Source of the DNA: Carex sylvatica
Taxonomy: Eukaryota; Streptophyta; Magnoliopsida; Poales; Cyperaceae
Length of the DNA stretch: 64,000 nucleotides
Reading direction: 5' to 3'
Assembly: GCA_964058845.1 (NCBI GenBank)
Contig: CAXKVR010000043.1
Location: 186,001-250,000, forward strand
Within the stretch, counting starts at the first letter, position 1, and each line of letters begins with the position of its first letter. The notes under the pieces were generated by a model that saw only the letters and a program-made list of their open reading frames with translations, did no database searches and was not told the DNA's origin. Shown one piece after another: positions 22,600 through 34,781 of this stretch. The position numbers and the translations under genes were made by a program.

Positions 22600-23700
22600 A
22601 TTAAGAATGAGAATTATAATTCAGCACCTTCTTTATACTCATATAAGAATATCTTAAATTAATAAAAATCACGTTGGCTTCCTCTCGCAGCTCCAACAGA
22701 GTTTGATAAAAAAAAATGAGGGTCTTGAGCCCTTCCCAAAGGTGGAGGAGGAGGGCAGGGGCAGTCTCATTTTATGGAAGACTGGGAGCGCTATAAAAAC
22801 AAGCTGAGAGAAGGAGATGACCTTCAAAGAGATTGAATTTGGGAACTGGGAGCAAGTATGCGTCTCATTTTATGGAAGACTTAGCTACTACAGTTCAAAC
22901 TCACGCCATGAGGTATTAATATATTATGACTTAATTTTTGCAGATTGATTCCAGATTTCCATGTCCCCACAACCATTTTTTTTTTAGGTTAGTTGGCCAG
23001 CTGCATATCTATATAACTATATTATAAGTGTGATCGGAATTGAAAAGTAATATTTACAAATTATCAAACCACTGTTGACCCAGTATACTCAGATTACTCA
23101 CAACCCATGCAAGTGATTCGCGCAAGTCTCGTTTTCCTGCCGTGTGCAGATGAAATTACCTACTACTAAATTCATATCACCCAAGTTCACATCAGGACCG
23201 TTCGATCTGCTTTTGCACGAATATTAAAGGGGCACTGTGAAATCCACCCCAGGTCAGATTTGTCCGAATATTGATCAGACGGTCCAGATCGAAACTGAAG
23301 ATTTGAGTTGCTTCAGAGGATCCGGATTCACCTACTATGTAGACTGCTGAGGCTATTTGTGCCGCAGGGGCAGGCTAATTGTCGTCTTATCACTAAAATC
23401 TTTTCAGATTTGAGCTAGTAATAACTTGCGTAATCCTTGAATTCAGGATTGCTGAAATTAATAATTCCTAACCAATTCAAGATTAATATACGTATGAAAT
23501 GCTCACAAAAATAATCTAATTTTATTTTCAACAGAAACTGAAAGCTAATTTTGTAATAAAATAATTAAACAAAGTATATTTTTATAGCCCTTTAATCCTT
23601 TATACAGTGATTCTCTTAGTCGCATAGATACAAAAAATTGCTTCACAGTGCAATCATTAATTTCATACGTACATCCTCACTATGCAAACTGAAAAAAAAA
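22600..23700. other. Spacer between hAT relic and HCF136
   Basis: The word GTCTCATTTTATGGAAGACT occurs twice (about 22763 and 22862). Segments at 23015-23060 and 23370-23395 resemble 19160-19210 and 19265-19290 (GTGTGATCGGAATTGAAAAG; GCAGGCTAATTGTCGTCTTA), showing shared ancestry with the block near 19.2 kb. No gene seen. Confidence 0.5.
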
Positions 23701-23718
23701 AACCCATTGTACCAGTCA

Positions 23719-26700
23719 TCACCCCACGTACCGGAGCAAGACACCATCATTACCAAGAACAAAACCCTTGCGATCATCGACGAATCTGCAGCAAAATAAC
23801 AATGATAATAATAAACAAAAAAATTCAAAAGAAGAACAATAATATTACGCCTGACAGGCCACCATACCCCGTGTTCATCCACTTTTCATCCTTCAAAAAT
23901 ATTTTTGCCCCTTTAATGTAAAACATATTCAAAACTAAATTTTAAAAGTGAAATGCAATATTACTTGACATTGTAGAGATTAGCAGCTATCTCATCAGCC
24001 GCCCTTTCACGGGTCCAGTTCTTCCCACCATTTTTTGATTTCAGCAACACACCACTTCCTCCTGCTGCCCATGCTTCCTCCTGAATAATATATTTCTTTA
24101 ATTTTGTTGTGCATAAATGAAAATTTCCTCAATAAAATCTTTGTCATTTATTATTGCATTATGATTTAATAAGACCTTTCTGGGAAATAAAGGAAAAAAT
24201 AATAATTTGTCAGGCAATTTAAATTACCTGTGAGCGAAAACCGACATCTAAGAGACCAAATCCTCTGCTCTGCACTGGGACTTCTTCAAAATCTTCTGTT
24301 ATCTGAAATTAATAAAACCAAACGCATTTAGAAAGGCATCTTTTAATTGCACTGCAACAAAGTTCATTTAGGTCTACATATGCTCCAAAAGAATTCTTCA
24401 CGTAAAAGTTGGCAAGTTTTACCGAGGGTACTATCAGGATCACATAGTTCAATCATTTAGGTAAAATTCATTAATTATTTGCATGTAGTTTTGAAAACAT
24501 ACGCCAGTTCCTTTACTGAGATAAAGGCCACCGCCTCGCACGAGAAGCCAAAGACCGCCATCAGCTCTCCACCCCATATTTTGTATGCGCCTTGCCACCG
24601 TTCTGTTATGGGGTTGCCAGTAAGGCTGCAAAAATATTCAAGAACAACTTATTACCAAGGGAAATAAACTTGTTAGTTGGCATTTAAAGCCACTAACCTT
24701 CATAAGAAAAAAAAAAAACTTATTAATTTGGCAAATGACTGCAGCCAAGAGTTGAATGTAGGTTAAAGGACTTTTTTTTGAGTAATTTAAAAACTGGTGC
24801 TACCTTGGTACAGCGTTTTTTGAAAAGTTAATTTAAGCAAAAGGTACCTGGCCTGGCTCCCAGGTCAAATAGAAATTGCCACGACTTGAGACGGCAACAT
24901 AGCGTCCATCGGGAGATCGATTGACAGTGTTGAAAGTTCCTGTGTAGTAACTGGCACCACTAATCCCACTTGACACTGTTCTGCACAAGATAAACGAACG
25001 AATGGTGAGTGTAAACCAACAGTCAAAAGACTTGGCTTGTTTTGCCGGCCAGGTACTCCAAAAGTTGAAGGACAACTTCACATGTACCCTTACAAACCCC
25101 AAAAATTACAATATACATTCTTGGCTTCTTGCAAAACAACAAACACTATGCATATGTCTCCTGCAAACATATGTAATGTCATATGGAACCCAAAATGCAT
25201 GAAAAACAACCCATACAGGGATTCAGATTGAACATTATCCTTGTTATGAAATTGCAAGAGAATACTGTTAAAGGTATTTATCCAAAATTTAAAGGGGTCT
25301 CAGAAGCTCAGAGGTGGTTCTAATTTTATTCATAATTAGAGAACAAGCTCAAAAAACTGTTGGGCCAAAATTTGATTAACCTCAACAACAGCAGCAAAAA
25401 ACTAAAACCACCATGAAGTTACCTGTTTAATGTAGCTGAGACAGTCTCCTGCACAGCAGCTTTCCAGTTATAACCTCGATTTGATGTCACATAAATTGCA
25501 CCTTGGTCGGTCACCATTTCAGCGCTTTTTTCACCAGTAGCTTTTATATAAACCTACAATAAATTCATAATATGTAATTTCACCATCTCTTTTTTCTCCA
25601 TTTTCTACTTGCCATAAGTAATAAGAATTTTGTTATTGAAGATCATTTTAAAGGTTTGGTAAGAAATGTTTCTCTTGGTTTCATCAATGGCGGCAAGAAT
25701 ATTGCAGTACAACTAGTGCCAAACTTGGCCTGGTTACTTAAACCTGCTTCATTAGTGCTATTGTTTGACATGTTGACTCCCTTTTAAGCCCCACTTGCTT
25801 GACATGATGTTTCGTAGTTAGATTGAGTGTGCAAAATTGGTTTTAAGTTTTAACCGAAGGCACGATTTTTCAAAGTTGGTAAAAGGTAATACTTCGTGCA
25901 GATGAGCTAACATAATTATGATAATAAATTAATACCATGTCACCAGGGAGCTGAGCACTGAGAGGAATTCGCTCCCAGCTCTCACCAGCATTAGAGGTGT
26001 GGAGCAGAATAGCGGGTTTGCCGACAATCCAGCCTTCCTTTCCCATGAAGCTTATGGAGTTGAACCGGTAGTTGAAATCTTCATCCTCGGCTGAGGGGAT
26101 GGACCGTGGGGCCCACGTGTTGCCTCCATCCTTCGTCTCCAGTATGGTTTGCCTTGTTCCCAGGAGGAAACCTACAATTTTATGCAAATAATAAAACAAA
26201 TTTGAAGTAATAGAAACATAAAAGTATGCAAAGTCGGAAACTCAAACATAGATCATGACACGTGTAATTTCCTATTGACGAAAATAAGGTAAAAACGATA
26301 AGTTATTCTTATTGATGGAGGTAAGGTAGAAATCATAAGCTAATAAAGTTGATAAATTTGTTGTGCTACTCAATATATATACTTATCCCTTTTTGAAGGA
26401 TTATTACCAGCATTTCATACATTTAAACCAAATGAATGCTCTAACTTACCAAACATCTATATTAATGCTATATCTACAGTATATTGTGACATTTGAGTTA
26501 GTGTACATTTTTCACAGCTGGTTAGATGCCAACTTGTCAATATCTTGGTAAAAGTCAAATATTTCACGATTCTCTCACTCTTATACACTTTTACACAGTT
26601 GATTAAATGTTAAAGAAAAGTAGCAAACCTTAACCCAGGTTCTGCTGAGACAACTTCCATCATTTGAACGATGGTAACGCTAATAAACGCTCATATTCAT

Positions 26701-27244
26701 TTTTAGCTAAAACAGTATCAATCAATACAATTTGCAGCTGAGCGAGTGGCTATGCCTTTGAAATATCCAGACCCTTTAAGAGGCTATGCCTTTGAAACAG
26801 TATACAATTATACTGTTAATTATTGAAAAGGTTGAATTTATGAAACAACCCATTGGAGACTAATTTTATACTTGACAAGACTAAACAAGAGAAACAAAAA
26901 AACAAACCATGTGTGGGGTCGTCAGGAACAAAGGCAATGTCGAGCAAAACAACACCAGGATCGATTGGGAGGTAGACGCGCTCCCACTCAGACAGCTGTG
27001 GGAATCCGTCGGCCTTGGCCTCCTTTCCCAAAGGTGCAAGCGCCAGAGGCACCGCCGCAGCCACGGCCACAGCCGTCTCGGTCACAAACTCTCGCCGTGT
27101 TTTGGCAATGGAGTTGTTGGAAGGAGAGGGGGAGGGGGAGGGGGAGGAGGAGGAAGCTCTGGGGATGATGAAGCGGGAGGGTCTTCTTGTTGCGTGGGTT
27201 TTGTGGAGGAAGGTGGTGAATTCTATCAGATGGAGGCTCGCCAT
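23719..27244 (-). CDS. HCF136: Photosystem II stability/assembly factor HCF136, chloroplastic
   Basis: Eight exons with GT-AG borders join in frame: 27244-26908, 26171-25936, 25553-25423, 24980-24848, 24625-24503, 24302-24228, 24080-23965 and 23785-23719. They encode 405 residues, close to the Arabidopsis protein. Residues 1 to about 50 are a Ser/Pro-rich chloroplast transit peptide. A twin-arginine signal follows: TRREF, a hydrophobic Ala/Val/Leu stretch, and KEAKA before the mature start at [10 protein letters not shown]. The rest is a WD40-like beta-propeller with motifs such as [33 protein letters not shown] and the final [18 protein letters not shown]136 acts in the thylakoid lumen, binding early D1-D2 reaction-centre intermediates during photosystem II assembly. 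The promoter region is only 223 bp long before a divergent tRNA gene. No broken exon was found. Confidence 0.95.
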
Positions 27245-27467
27245 TGGAGGTGGAGGTGAAGGTGGAGTTGTGCTCAGTGAGAGAGAGGGAGAGAGATTGT
27301 GGCTGAGCTTTCGGGGTGAAGGTGTCGCGCTCTCTGCCTGGAGCTTTCGCAATTGGAGCGTTTGGTTTGATTTGGTTTCTTATCCAGTGCTCGGTGTTTT
27401 TTCGCGGGCCTCACGATTAACGGATTTGTAATCAATTTGTAGCATGTAAAATTAAATTAAATACGTT

Positions 27468-27540
27468 GGGGATGTAGCTCAGATGGTAGAGCGCTCGCTT
27501 AGCATGCGAGAGGTACGGGGATCGATACCCCGCATCTCCA
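27468..27540 (+). tRNA. tRNA-Ala (anticodon AGC)
   Basis: The 73-nt sequence starts GGGGATG, ends CATCTCC plus discriminator A, and folds into a full cloverleaf. The D-arm is GCTC-AGATGGTA-GAGC and the anticodon stem is CTCGC with GCGAG, with AGC at 27501-27503. The T-arm is CGGGG-ATCGATA-CCCCG. The internal A and B boxes are in normal places. There is no intron. Six or seven T residues directly after the gene serve as Pol III terminator. Confidence 0.97.
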
Positions 27541-27547
27541 TTTTTTT
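27541..27547 (+). terminator. Pol III poly-T terminator of tRNA-Ala
   Basis: A run of T begins at the base after the discriminator, as expected for Pol III termination. Confidence 0.85.
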
Positions 27548-27721
27548 ACTTGTGGTAACTCCGATTCTCGAGTCAAAACCCCGTACCATGTTGCGGGATG
27601 AAATTTCTTTTGTGCCAATTATCTAATTATTATTTGCCAAAACTGTAGTTAATTATAATGAAAATAACTAGTGAGAATATGAAGCGTATTTTATTAAGAC
27701 TAGACGACGATTTCAATACTC

Positions 27722-27967
27722 CATATTTTTCAAATCTCATCATAATTCATACTTTATATTTTTAATTTTGAAATCTAAATTATCGATTTGAACTACTGAA
27801 CATGATATCCGTACTAAAATTTCATCCCCAAGTATAATTTAGTATGGATATCATGTTAAGCGGTTCAGATCGACAATTTTAAATCTGAAAATAAAGATAT
27901 TAGAACCCTCAAAAAGAAAATGTATAAAATTGATGTATGAAAAATATAAAATATTAGAACCCTCCTC
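27722..27967. mobile_element. Foldback element, Micron-like family (copy 1, degenerate)
   Basis: The left half (AAATTATCGATTTGAAC, CATGATATCCGTACTAAAAT) is inverted in the right half (AGTATGGATATCATG, GGTTCAGATCGACAATTT), and the end reads GAACCCTCCTC. It is related to the copy at 55226-55623; the centre has been lost. Confidence 0.5.
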
Positions 27968-28119
27968 TTTTATTAAAAGATACTCAAGTTACAAAACAAT
28001 ACTCAAATGGACTATAAGAACATTTTTTTTTCTCCTGTACAAAATAATTTTGATTTTGAGCAAAAATTTTTTTGTTAATTTATTTTGTATGAGAATGATA
28101 TTGGCAATACTGATATAAT

Positions 28120-28535
28120 TACTTCAACAAGGTGAATATAGTTTGATTTGAAACAAGAACCAAATCAGTGACTAAAAATTATAGCGTGGCAACTTGACGC
28201 TGAAAGTGTTAGAAATTGTACTATTAACTATTGATGCCCTAAATTGTTACCATAATTAAATAAATCATATATTTTATGTATTATTATTATATTATACAAA
28301 AAATAGTATGATACCGTGTCAGACATATTCTGAACTGATGCCTATTTGCACTTTGAACCTCATCCTTTTACTATTTTGTAAAGAAAGGCTTGAAAGAAGT
28401 GTTATTTTTTAAATTTCAGCAGCATAACACTTTTTTTAGCTTGATTTTCTTTACAAAACAAGTCAATTTTAAAATTAATTGATGAAGGATACCAGCTAGC
28501 TCAACTTCATCAACCCTTGTGCATTATTTGTAAGT
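28120..28535. other. Intergenic DNA, no gene seen
   Basis: No recognised feature. Confidence 0.4.
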
Positions 28536-28537
28536 TT

Positions 28538-28790
28538 ATTCGCCGATATTTTGAAATTTATTTTTATTACAAAAAAGTTGAATAACATATATATTATTTT
28601 ATTTTATTTTGTGATTATTTTTCGCCGAAGTTAAAAGTTTAATCGCCGATAGCTCTAAATTAATTTTTATTACAAAGAAGTCTAATTGCATATATATTAT
28701 TTTATCTTATGGTTATTTTTCACCAAAGACTCTCAAAATTTATTCGTCAATATCTCAAAATTTATTTTTATTACAAATATGTATGTAAAA
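28538..28790. repeat. Tandem repeat of about 102 bp, 2.5 copies
   Basis: Units begin at CGCCGATATTTTG (28541), CGCCGATAGCTCT (28644) and CGTCAATATCTC (28745). Each continues with ATTTTTATTACAAA, and the first two then have CATATATATTATTTTAT. Copies have diverged by many substitutions. Confidence 0.8.
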
Positions 28791-28799
28791 TTGGGATAA

Positions 28800-29580
28800 A
28801 AGATATGTTTGCGTTTATTATTTGAGGCTTTTTTTTTTTCTTACCGCGTTTATTAAGTGATGATTTTTTACATATATATCAGGACTATTTTTTTTGGTCA
28901 TATTAGTAACTTAAATTGCAAAATTTAAAATTAAATTTGAAGTACCTAGTTATTTCATAAAAAAATACTGGACGAATTTTGAAATAAACAAAAATGGATT
29001 TATGAAGGACCTAATTGATAATGCACCACCTAACTATGAACCACAATGCAGCCGTTTTAACATCAATTGAATAATAACAAGATGATCCTAGAAACAGAAA
29101 AAATAATCAGACCACTGAGCTTGCTTCATGTGATGACCTCTGAGAATCTCTGAAAGTTAAAAAAGATGCAGTCCCCATTTCATTTCTCCATTTTTATTTA
29201 ATTTACTGTCCTTGTAGAACTGTAATTCGGATACTTTTTTACAGTGTTCTTCAGTGACCAACCCATATATTGTTTTTCCGGAAAAAAGGCTTGAAGGCGA
29301 AGCCCAAACCACAAAGAAAAGGAGAAAAATAACTTTTAATGAAGAAACCACAAATAAAGAAACATGAATCAACTTCTAATGAAGAAAAGTTAAAATGGAA
29401 TGCCAGATTTGATGATTATTCAACTTCATTCATACCAGCTTCTTGTCAGTCAAACAAGCAGCAGTACTAAAATTGAATTAAGGAAACCTCCCCAACAAGA
29501 TTTGCTCCTAAAATGTAATAACAATATATTTGACAGAAAAAAAATAATAATAATTATTTTCTGACAACCAATAGAAAACA
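28800..29580. other. 3-prime flank of the IPT gene, no other gene seen
   Basis: AT-rich; short chance frames only. Confidence 0.45.
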
Positions 29581-29584
29581 ACAT

Positions 29585-30874
29585 TCAAACTTCCACCAAA
29601 GTGGCAAAATGCCCCTGTGTTGCTTCAATCCAATTAAGAACATCATCGAAATCTTCATGCTTAACAAAATATTTATTCTGGGTCCGGTACAACTTCATCT
29701 TTTTGCTCTCCTCCCCACCACTTTCCTTACTAATCTCCAGATTTCTCGGCACCTCTTTACCAACTCTACCATGGTAGCAATCACAAACAAACCCCACAAT
29801 TTCATCAAAATTCTTTGAAGCATCTACCCACATATATGTTTTCTCACTCCTGAACCAAACCATCTGCCGCTTGGCAAAATTTCGCGACGCCTTCTGGAAG
29901 GTCGATAGAAAATCATTGAAGTGCTCAGAAGAGCTCTTACCACCTGTCGTGCGACAGTTTGACAAATACGTCATGGCCTGTCTATACCCAATTGCACGGG
30001 TTGCGGAATTCATATTGGGTTTAAGCCCGATATCTAGAAGCCACGAGGCCTCTGATAACAACCCATTGGGGCTTTTTACCATTTCTTCACATCGCAAGTC
30101 GATTGAACGGTACAATTCAACACGAGGCATGGTAAGAAAAATGCAAATGAAATCGTAATCCAAATCCTTTACATCGAGATCTGTGCTGGGGTCATTCTTG
30201 CGAAATTCATCATATGGAATAGGGAAGGCTGAAGGAGGAGTGCCTGCTGACCTAATAATCTCCAACTTGCGCCTTAGCCTGTACCAGTCATTGACTGGCA
30301 AGGCACGTGCACTCGGATCCCCAGCCTGTACCACATGCTCAACACCCTCATACCAATCTCCCTTTCTTTGAATATCCTCTATCTCGGCCCAAACTGCCGC
30401 AGCACCCTCTAGTGTACCCTTCGGTACACCCGGCTTGCCATACAAATACCACCTTAGATATAATCCTGTGCCACCTGTGACAATCGGTACATGTCCCTTA
30501 TTCAACACCAATTCCGTAGCAGCACGTGCATCTCGGTAAAAATCCCCGGCAGAGTAGTCCTCAGAGGGGTGCAATATGTCGAGCAGGTGGTGTGTGACCT
30601 CTGCTTGGTCACAGGGAGATGGCTTAGCTGAGCCAACATCAACCCCCTGGTACACTGTTACTGAGTCAGCACATATTATCTCACCATTTAGCCGTTTGGA
30701 AAGTTCTAGCGAAAGGCGGCTCTTGCCAGAGCCTGTGGGGCCCGAGATTACTATGACCTTTTGCTTTGCAGGAGAGGAGAGTGATGAAACAGTTGCCAGG
30801 GTTCTTCGGGAGCGGAGAGAGAGGGTTTTGAGAAGTGGTGTGAGCGGAGAAAAAAGCTTTGTGCATGCGCTCAT
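29585..30874 (-). CDS. IPT9: tRNA dimethylallyltransferase, MiaA type (IPT9-like)
   Basis: The single exon encodes 429 residues. It transfers a dimethylallyl group to A37 of tRNAs reading UNN codons, which is also a source of cis-zeatin. The P-loop GPTGSGKS is at residues 45-52, followed by IICADSVTVYQGVDVGSAKP (DSxxVY motif and substrate region), the HHLLDILHPSEDYSAGDF segment, VTGGTGLYLRWYLYG, NDWYRLRRKLEI, ATRAIGYRQAM and FAKRQMVWFR. It lacks the C-terminal C2H2 zinc finger of cytosolic tRNA-IPTs such as IPT2, and resembles the bacterial-like IPT9 group. The first 35 or so residues are Ser/Leu/Arg-rich and may target an organelle. A strong splice acceptor (TTCTGCAG, 30889-30896) lies just upstream, so a 5-prime exon exists; an in-frame N-terminal extension through it cannot be excluded. 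Confidence 0.88.
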   Translation of the reverse strand: MSACTKLFSPLTPLLKTLSLRSRRTLATVSSLSSPAKQKVIVISGPTGSGKSRLSLELSKRLNGEIICADSVTVYQGVDVGSAKPSPCDQAEVTHHLLDILHPSEDYSAGDFYRDARAATELVLNKGHVPIVTGGTGLYLRWYLYGKPGVPKGTLEGAAAVWAEIEDIQRKGDWYEGVEHVVQAGDPSARALPVNDWYRLRRKLEIIRSAGTPPSAFPIPYDEFRKNDPSTDLDVKDLDYDFICIFLTMPRVELYRSIDLRCEEMVKSPNGLLSEASWLLDIGLKPNMNSATRAIGYRQAMTYLSNCRTTGGKSSSEHFNDFLSTFQKASRNFAKRQMVWFRSEKTYMWVDASKNFDEIVGFVCDCYHGRVGKEVPRNLEISKESGGEESKKMKLYRTQNKYFVKHEDFDDVLNWIEATQGHFATLVEV

Positions 30875-30888
30875 TAGTGAAAGAACAT
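30874..30888 (-). promoter_or_regulatory. Minimal uORF overlapping the IPT start
   Basis: Directly after the predicted splice acceptor, ATG TTC TTT CAC TAA forms a four-codon upstream frame. The last base of its stop is the A of the main ATG (TAATG). If the acceptor is used, ribosomes must reinitiate or leak past it. Confidence 0.4.
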
Positions 30889-30989
30889 CTGCAGAACAAT
30901 TAAACAAAACAAAATTCGTGTAATGATACAAAAAGAAAGCGTTAGTCATTGCTAGTATGTCCCACTAAGTATATAAAATCTACTGATCT

Positions 30990-32440
30990 GTTATTGGTTA
31001 GATTTATCCCTTGATTTGTTCTCTGTTTTCTTGGGGTTGATCTGGTGGTGTGCTATCAATACCAAACCAATTGGACTGGTACCAATACAATGCACCAACA
31101 TGATAAAGAGACTGCACAATTCAATCCGGTAAAAGAATATTCCTAACCAGAAACAAGTAAACATAATGATGCAATATGGTGATGATACAATGCTCATATT
31201 AAACAAAAACTGTTCATTCAGGCAGTTAATCAAACACTTGGTGAGCGCCGCCTACATCTACACTTGCAAGAAAGAAAGAGTGGTTGATGGAGAGAGCCAA
31301 ATTAAACCTGGTCTAACAATCATTTGATTTGCATGGAGCGTATGTAGAGCGATGAATTGGAAACACAACTCTTAACAATTGAATATGGTTATGGTTGGAT
31401 TGTAGTCTTGTAGATTAGATTTTGATTGGAAACAAGGGACTGGAGAAAAGGCGTTGTTGCGCTTCTTTCCAGATGGGCCCTGAGAAAAGGTAATATTCAA
31501 GTTAGCCCAATAACGTCCTTTTTTTCTGTTCTACAGGGAATAAAGTTGAGCTTTAATTTGCCCTTGTATGTTCAGTTCAAGCATCACCTTCAAGAATGGC
31601 CCAGCCCATAATAAAGGCAGAAAACTAACATGGGCTCGTTGGGCATTTGGGCTGACAACGAACATGGGCTTTAGTGAATCTACTTTGGAATATATCTGTT
31701 TCGATCTGGTCCTGGACAGCGACAGATCCAACGCCATTGACATCGTGCTTTCATATAATTGCTTAAAATACAATTAATGGAGCATCATTTTGTGACAAGG
31801 TGGAAGACAATTACAATAGCGCGTTGACACTTGGCAAGCAATAAGTGTCTGCTCATAATTAATTGACCAACAAAATTTATTCCAATATTTTTCGTTTTAT
31901 GGTACCAAACCCATGTGACTCTCTCAACCCTTTCATCGATCCAGTAGGAACTAGGAAGCTTTTATGGTTTTTCTTTTTTCTTTTTTCTTTTACAAATTCC
32001 CAACAAATGATTGGTACCTTTAGATATGGACCCTATTTCAAAAATACAGTTTTAGTTGAAAGAGAAGCATTTTTTATTAAGAATATAAGACATGGTTGCA
32101 ATGACATATATTCAAAGACAAAAACTTTCAAATATAATCTAACTTGTTTTGTGTACTAAAATCCAAAATTTCTTTTTTATATTTAGAAAAAAAAAAGTTA
32201 AAAGAGCTAGAACTATAAAGTTTGTTAATTTTGACCTAAGTTCAATCATTCTGTTATTAAAAAAGAAGAGAACAAATAATATTGTTGAATCTCAAAGATG
32301 CACCTATTAACTACTACAAAATTAATTATGTGCCAACTTCAATAAATTCTCTTTCTCAAGTAAACAATTTTAGGTAAATACGACATTATCTGACAAATAT
32401 TTCCCGCCCCAAAACAACTGAGAAGCAATTTTTTTTTTTA
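30990..32440. other. Upstream region of the IPT gene, no other gene seen
   Basis: The first kilobase may contain the non-coding first exon and promoter of the IPT gene; exact borders were not found. The rest is AT-rich. Confidence 0.4.
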
Positions 32441-32472
32441 TTCTACTATAAAAAGAAGTCACCGCTTGCTTG

Positions 32473-32473
<1 letters not shown>

Positions 32474-32552
<79 letters not shown>
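32474..32552. repeat. (ATT)n-(AT)n compound microsatellite
   Basis: About 45 bp of ATT units pass directly into about 34 bp of AT units. Confidence 0.95.
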
Positions 32553-32557
<5 letters not shown>

Positions 32558-33082
32558 TTTGAAAATTTGGAACATGTATTTCTTTGTAAAAAAAAAATAG
32601 TAAGGTAATCACAATAAGAATTAGGCATATAGTATACAATGTACCTATATTATAATTCGTGCTATTGTCTATCACATAATATTTATTTATTGAAAAGTTT
32701 TAATTGGGTAAAGACACATAGTGAGTCCTTCTTACAGGTATTTGCATAAATATAGGAGCATTCTAAATTAAATCTAGATAGTGAACATGCACTACGCAAT
32801 TTTAAAGAGTTTTTTTTTTTCTTTATAATACGTGACAACAAGTAAAGAACACAAAATAATTATGTAATTTTCATGGAGGGGTTTTTTTTTTTTTAAGGTT
32901 AGCGGACAAATCGTCCGTTTTATTTTTTTCATAGAGTTTTATTCTAACGAGACATGATTGCAACGTGTCAAATGGGGCCCAATTAAAGGTCCGATTGAAC
33001 AAAGAGTTTCGTTAATTATAAGGCAGAAACACAATTACAAAGATGTATTATAAAACAAATGGGCCCAATTAAAGACGATAAA

Positions 33083-33480
33083 GATACATGTATATACCGA
33101 TTTTTTATTTATATCCAAAAAAAAATTAAATAAATAATCAAAGAAGGACTGTATTTTCAAAACTACTTAAATTGAACTTTTTTTTCCGATTTTAGCACCA
33201 ATTACCGGAAAACTATTTTCCGAAAATTCATTACTAAAACCGGATAAAAAATTTCTAATTTTTCAATTCCGGAATTTTTTTTTCAGATTTTTAGTCCCAA
33301 AATCGAAAAAAAAAAATCCGGAAATGGGATTTCCAATTTTTTTTATAAACTCGTTTTTTACTATTTATTATTTTTATAATGTATTGTATTATATATATAC
33401 ATGTATTATTTAAAAAAAAAATTGGATATAAATAAAAAAATATATGTATAATACATGTATATGTATATGTATATCAAATT
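33083..33480. repeat. Left arm of a large inverted repeat
   Basis: Contains TATATACCGATTTTTTATTT, a decayed CCGGAA-rich stretch (ACCGGAAAAC, AACCGGATAAAAAATTTC) and GGAAATGGGATTTCC. The same words occur in inverse order at 42480-42760. The pair encloses foldback elements and the LTR retrotransposon and may be the ends of an old inverted-repeat transposon. Confidence 0.55.
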
Positions 33481-33897
33481 TGACCTCTGCTAATAAATCA
33501 GCAAGTTTGGACTGATACTGGGATTAAACTGTAAAAGTGATTACACCGGCATGTAGAGCATTCAAAAATACAAAAAATTGACACAAATTTCAATTTATTT
33601 TAATTTTTCTACAATTAGTTATGAGTTTCCAAAGTTCAGCTTTTGAAAAAACTTTAAACAACTATAACTTTGGCTAGGAAAGTCGAATTTGGGCGTATGA
33701 CCACTTTTCAAAAAGGAGGGACGAGACGGATCTGAATATTACCCCGGGTATTGGAAGCATTAGAATTAAAAAAAAAACGTTGTTTAGTACCTCAAAAATT
33801 CAATTTAAGTTTTCGGTAGATTATTTTGTTTATAAACGTCGGAACTTTTTTTTTTATAAACTCATTTTTTTTTATAATATATGTATATATAATATAA

Positions 33898-34274
33898 TGA
33901 TCAAATTACAACAATTTTTGAGTTACCACAATCATTTTCTACATTTTCAAAGTTCAAATTGTCGATCCAAACTGTTAGATGTGATCTCTACAATAAAATG
34001 TACTTGGAGACCAAATTTTATATTTTTTGGAATTTTTTTACTATTTATTAAGGTGGATACAAAAACTAGTCAAATTCAGTCCATTGAATTTTGTATCCAT
34101 CTTAATAAATAGTAAAAAAAAAAATCAAAAAAATATAAAATTTGATCTGAAATCACATTTTATTGTGGAGATCATGTTGAACGGTTTGGATCAACGATTT
34201 GGACTGTGAAAATGTAGAAAATGATTGTGGTAACTTGTTCTAATTCAAAAATTGTTATAACTTGATCCCTCCTC
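33898..34274. mobile_element. Foldback element, Micron-like family (copy 2)
   Basis: An imperfect palindrome of 377 bp. The arms contain GATCAAATTACAAC / GTTATAACTTGATC at the ends, then ACATTTTCAAAGTTCAAATT and the family mid-arm (GATCTCTACAATAAAATGTA, CTTGGAGACCAAATTTTA, TTTTTACTATTTATTAAG). The centre is TGGATACAAAA and its inverse. The element sits between (TATAA)n tracts. Confidence 0.7.
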
Positions 34275-34301
34275 ATATAATATAATATAATATAATATAT
34301 G

Positions 34302-34721
34302 GAGTGTGACTAATATGTTTTCGGTAGCACTTTGGTCGAAGTGCTACCGATCCAAATTTCAAATTTCAAAATCCAAAAAGTCGATATGAACCGTTAGATG
34401 TGATCTCTATATTGAAATGTACTTGGAGACCAAATTTTACATTTTTTTTTAATTTTTTTTACTATTTATTAAGCCACTTTGAAAATTGCTGATCCAACAG
34501 TGGATTAACAAAACAGTAAAATCAGAAGTCACCGTTGGATCAGCGATTTTCAAAGTGACTTAATAAATAGTAAAAAAATTCAGAAAAATATAAAATTTGG
34601 TCTCCAAGTACATTTCAATATAGAGATCACACCTAACGGTTCATATCGACTTTTTGGATTTTGAAATTTGAACTGGTAGTACTTCGACCGAAGTGCTACC
34701 GAAAACATATTAGTCACACTC
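34302..34721. mobile_element. Foldback element, Micron-like family (copy 3)
   Basis: A nearly perfect 420-bp palindrome with ends GAGTGTGACTAATATG and its inverse, next to TTCGGTAGCAC words. The mid-arm is shared with copies 2 and 4-8, but the centre (GATCCAACAGTGG, GTTGGATCAGCG) is shared only with copy 8. Flanked by TA-rich repeats on both sides. Confidence 0.75.
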
Positions 34722-34781
34722 ATAATATATGTATATGTATATGTATATATAGTATAATTCATGTATATATATGTAATATAT

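Noticed and set aside
26872..27431. Plus-strand frames of 98-138 codons over HCF136 exon 1
   Set aside because: They are antisense to the transit-peptide exon; the minus frame has the known protein.
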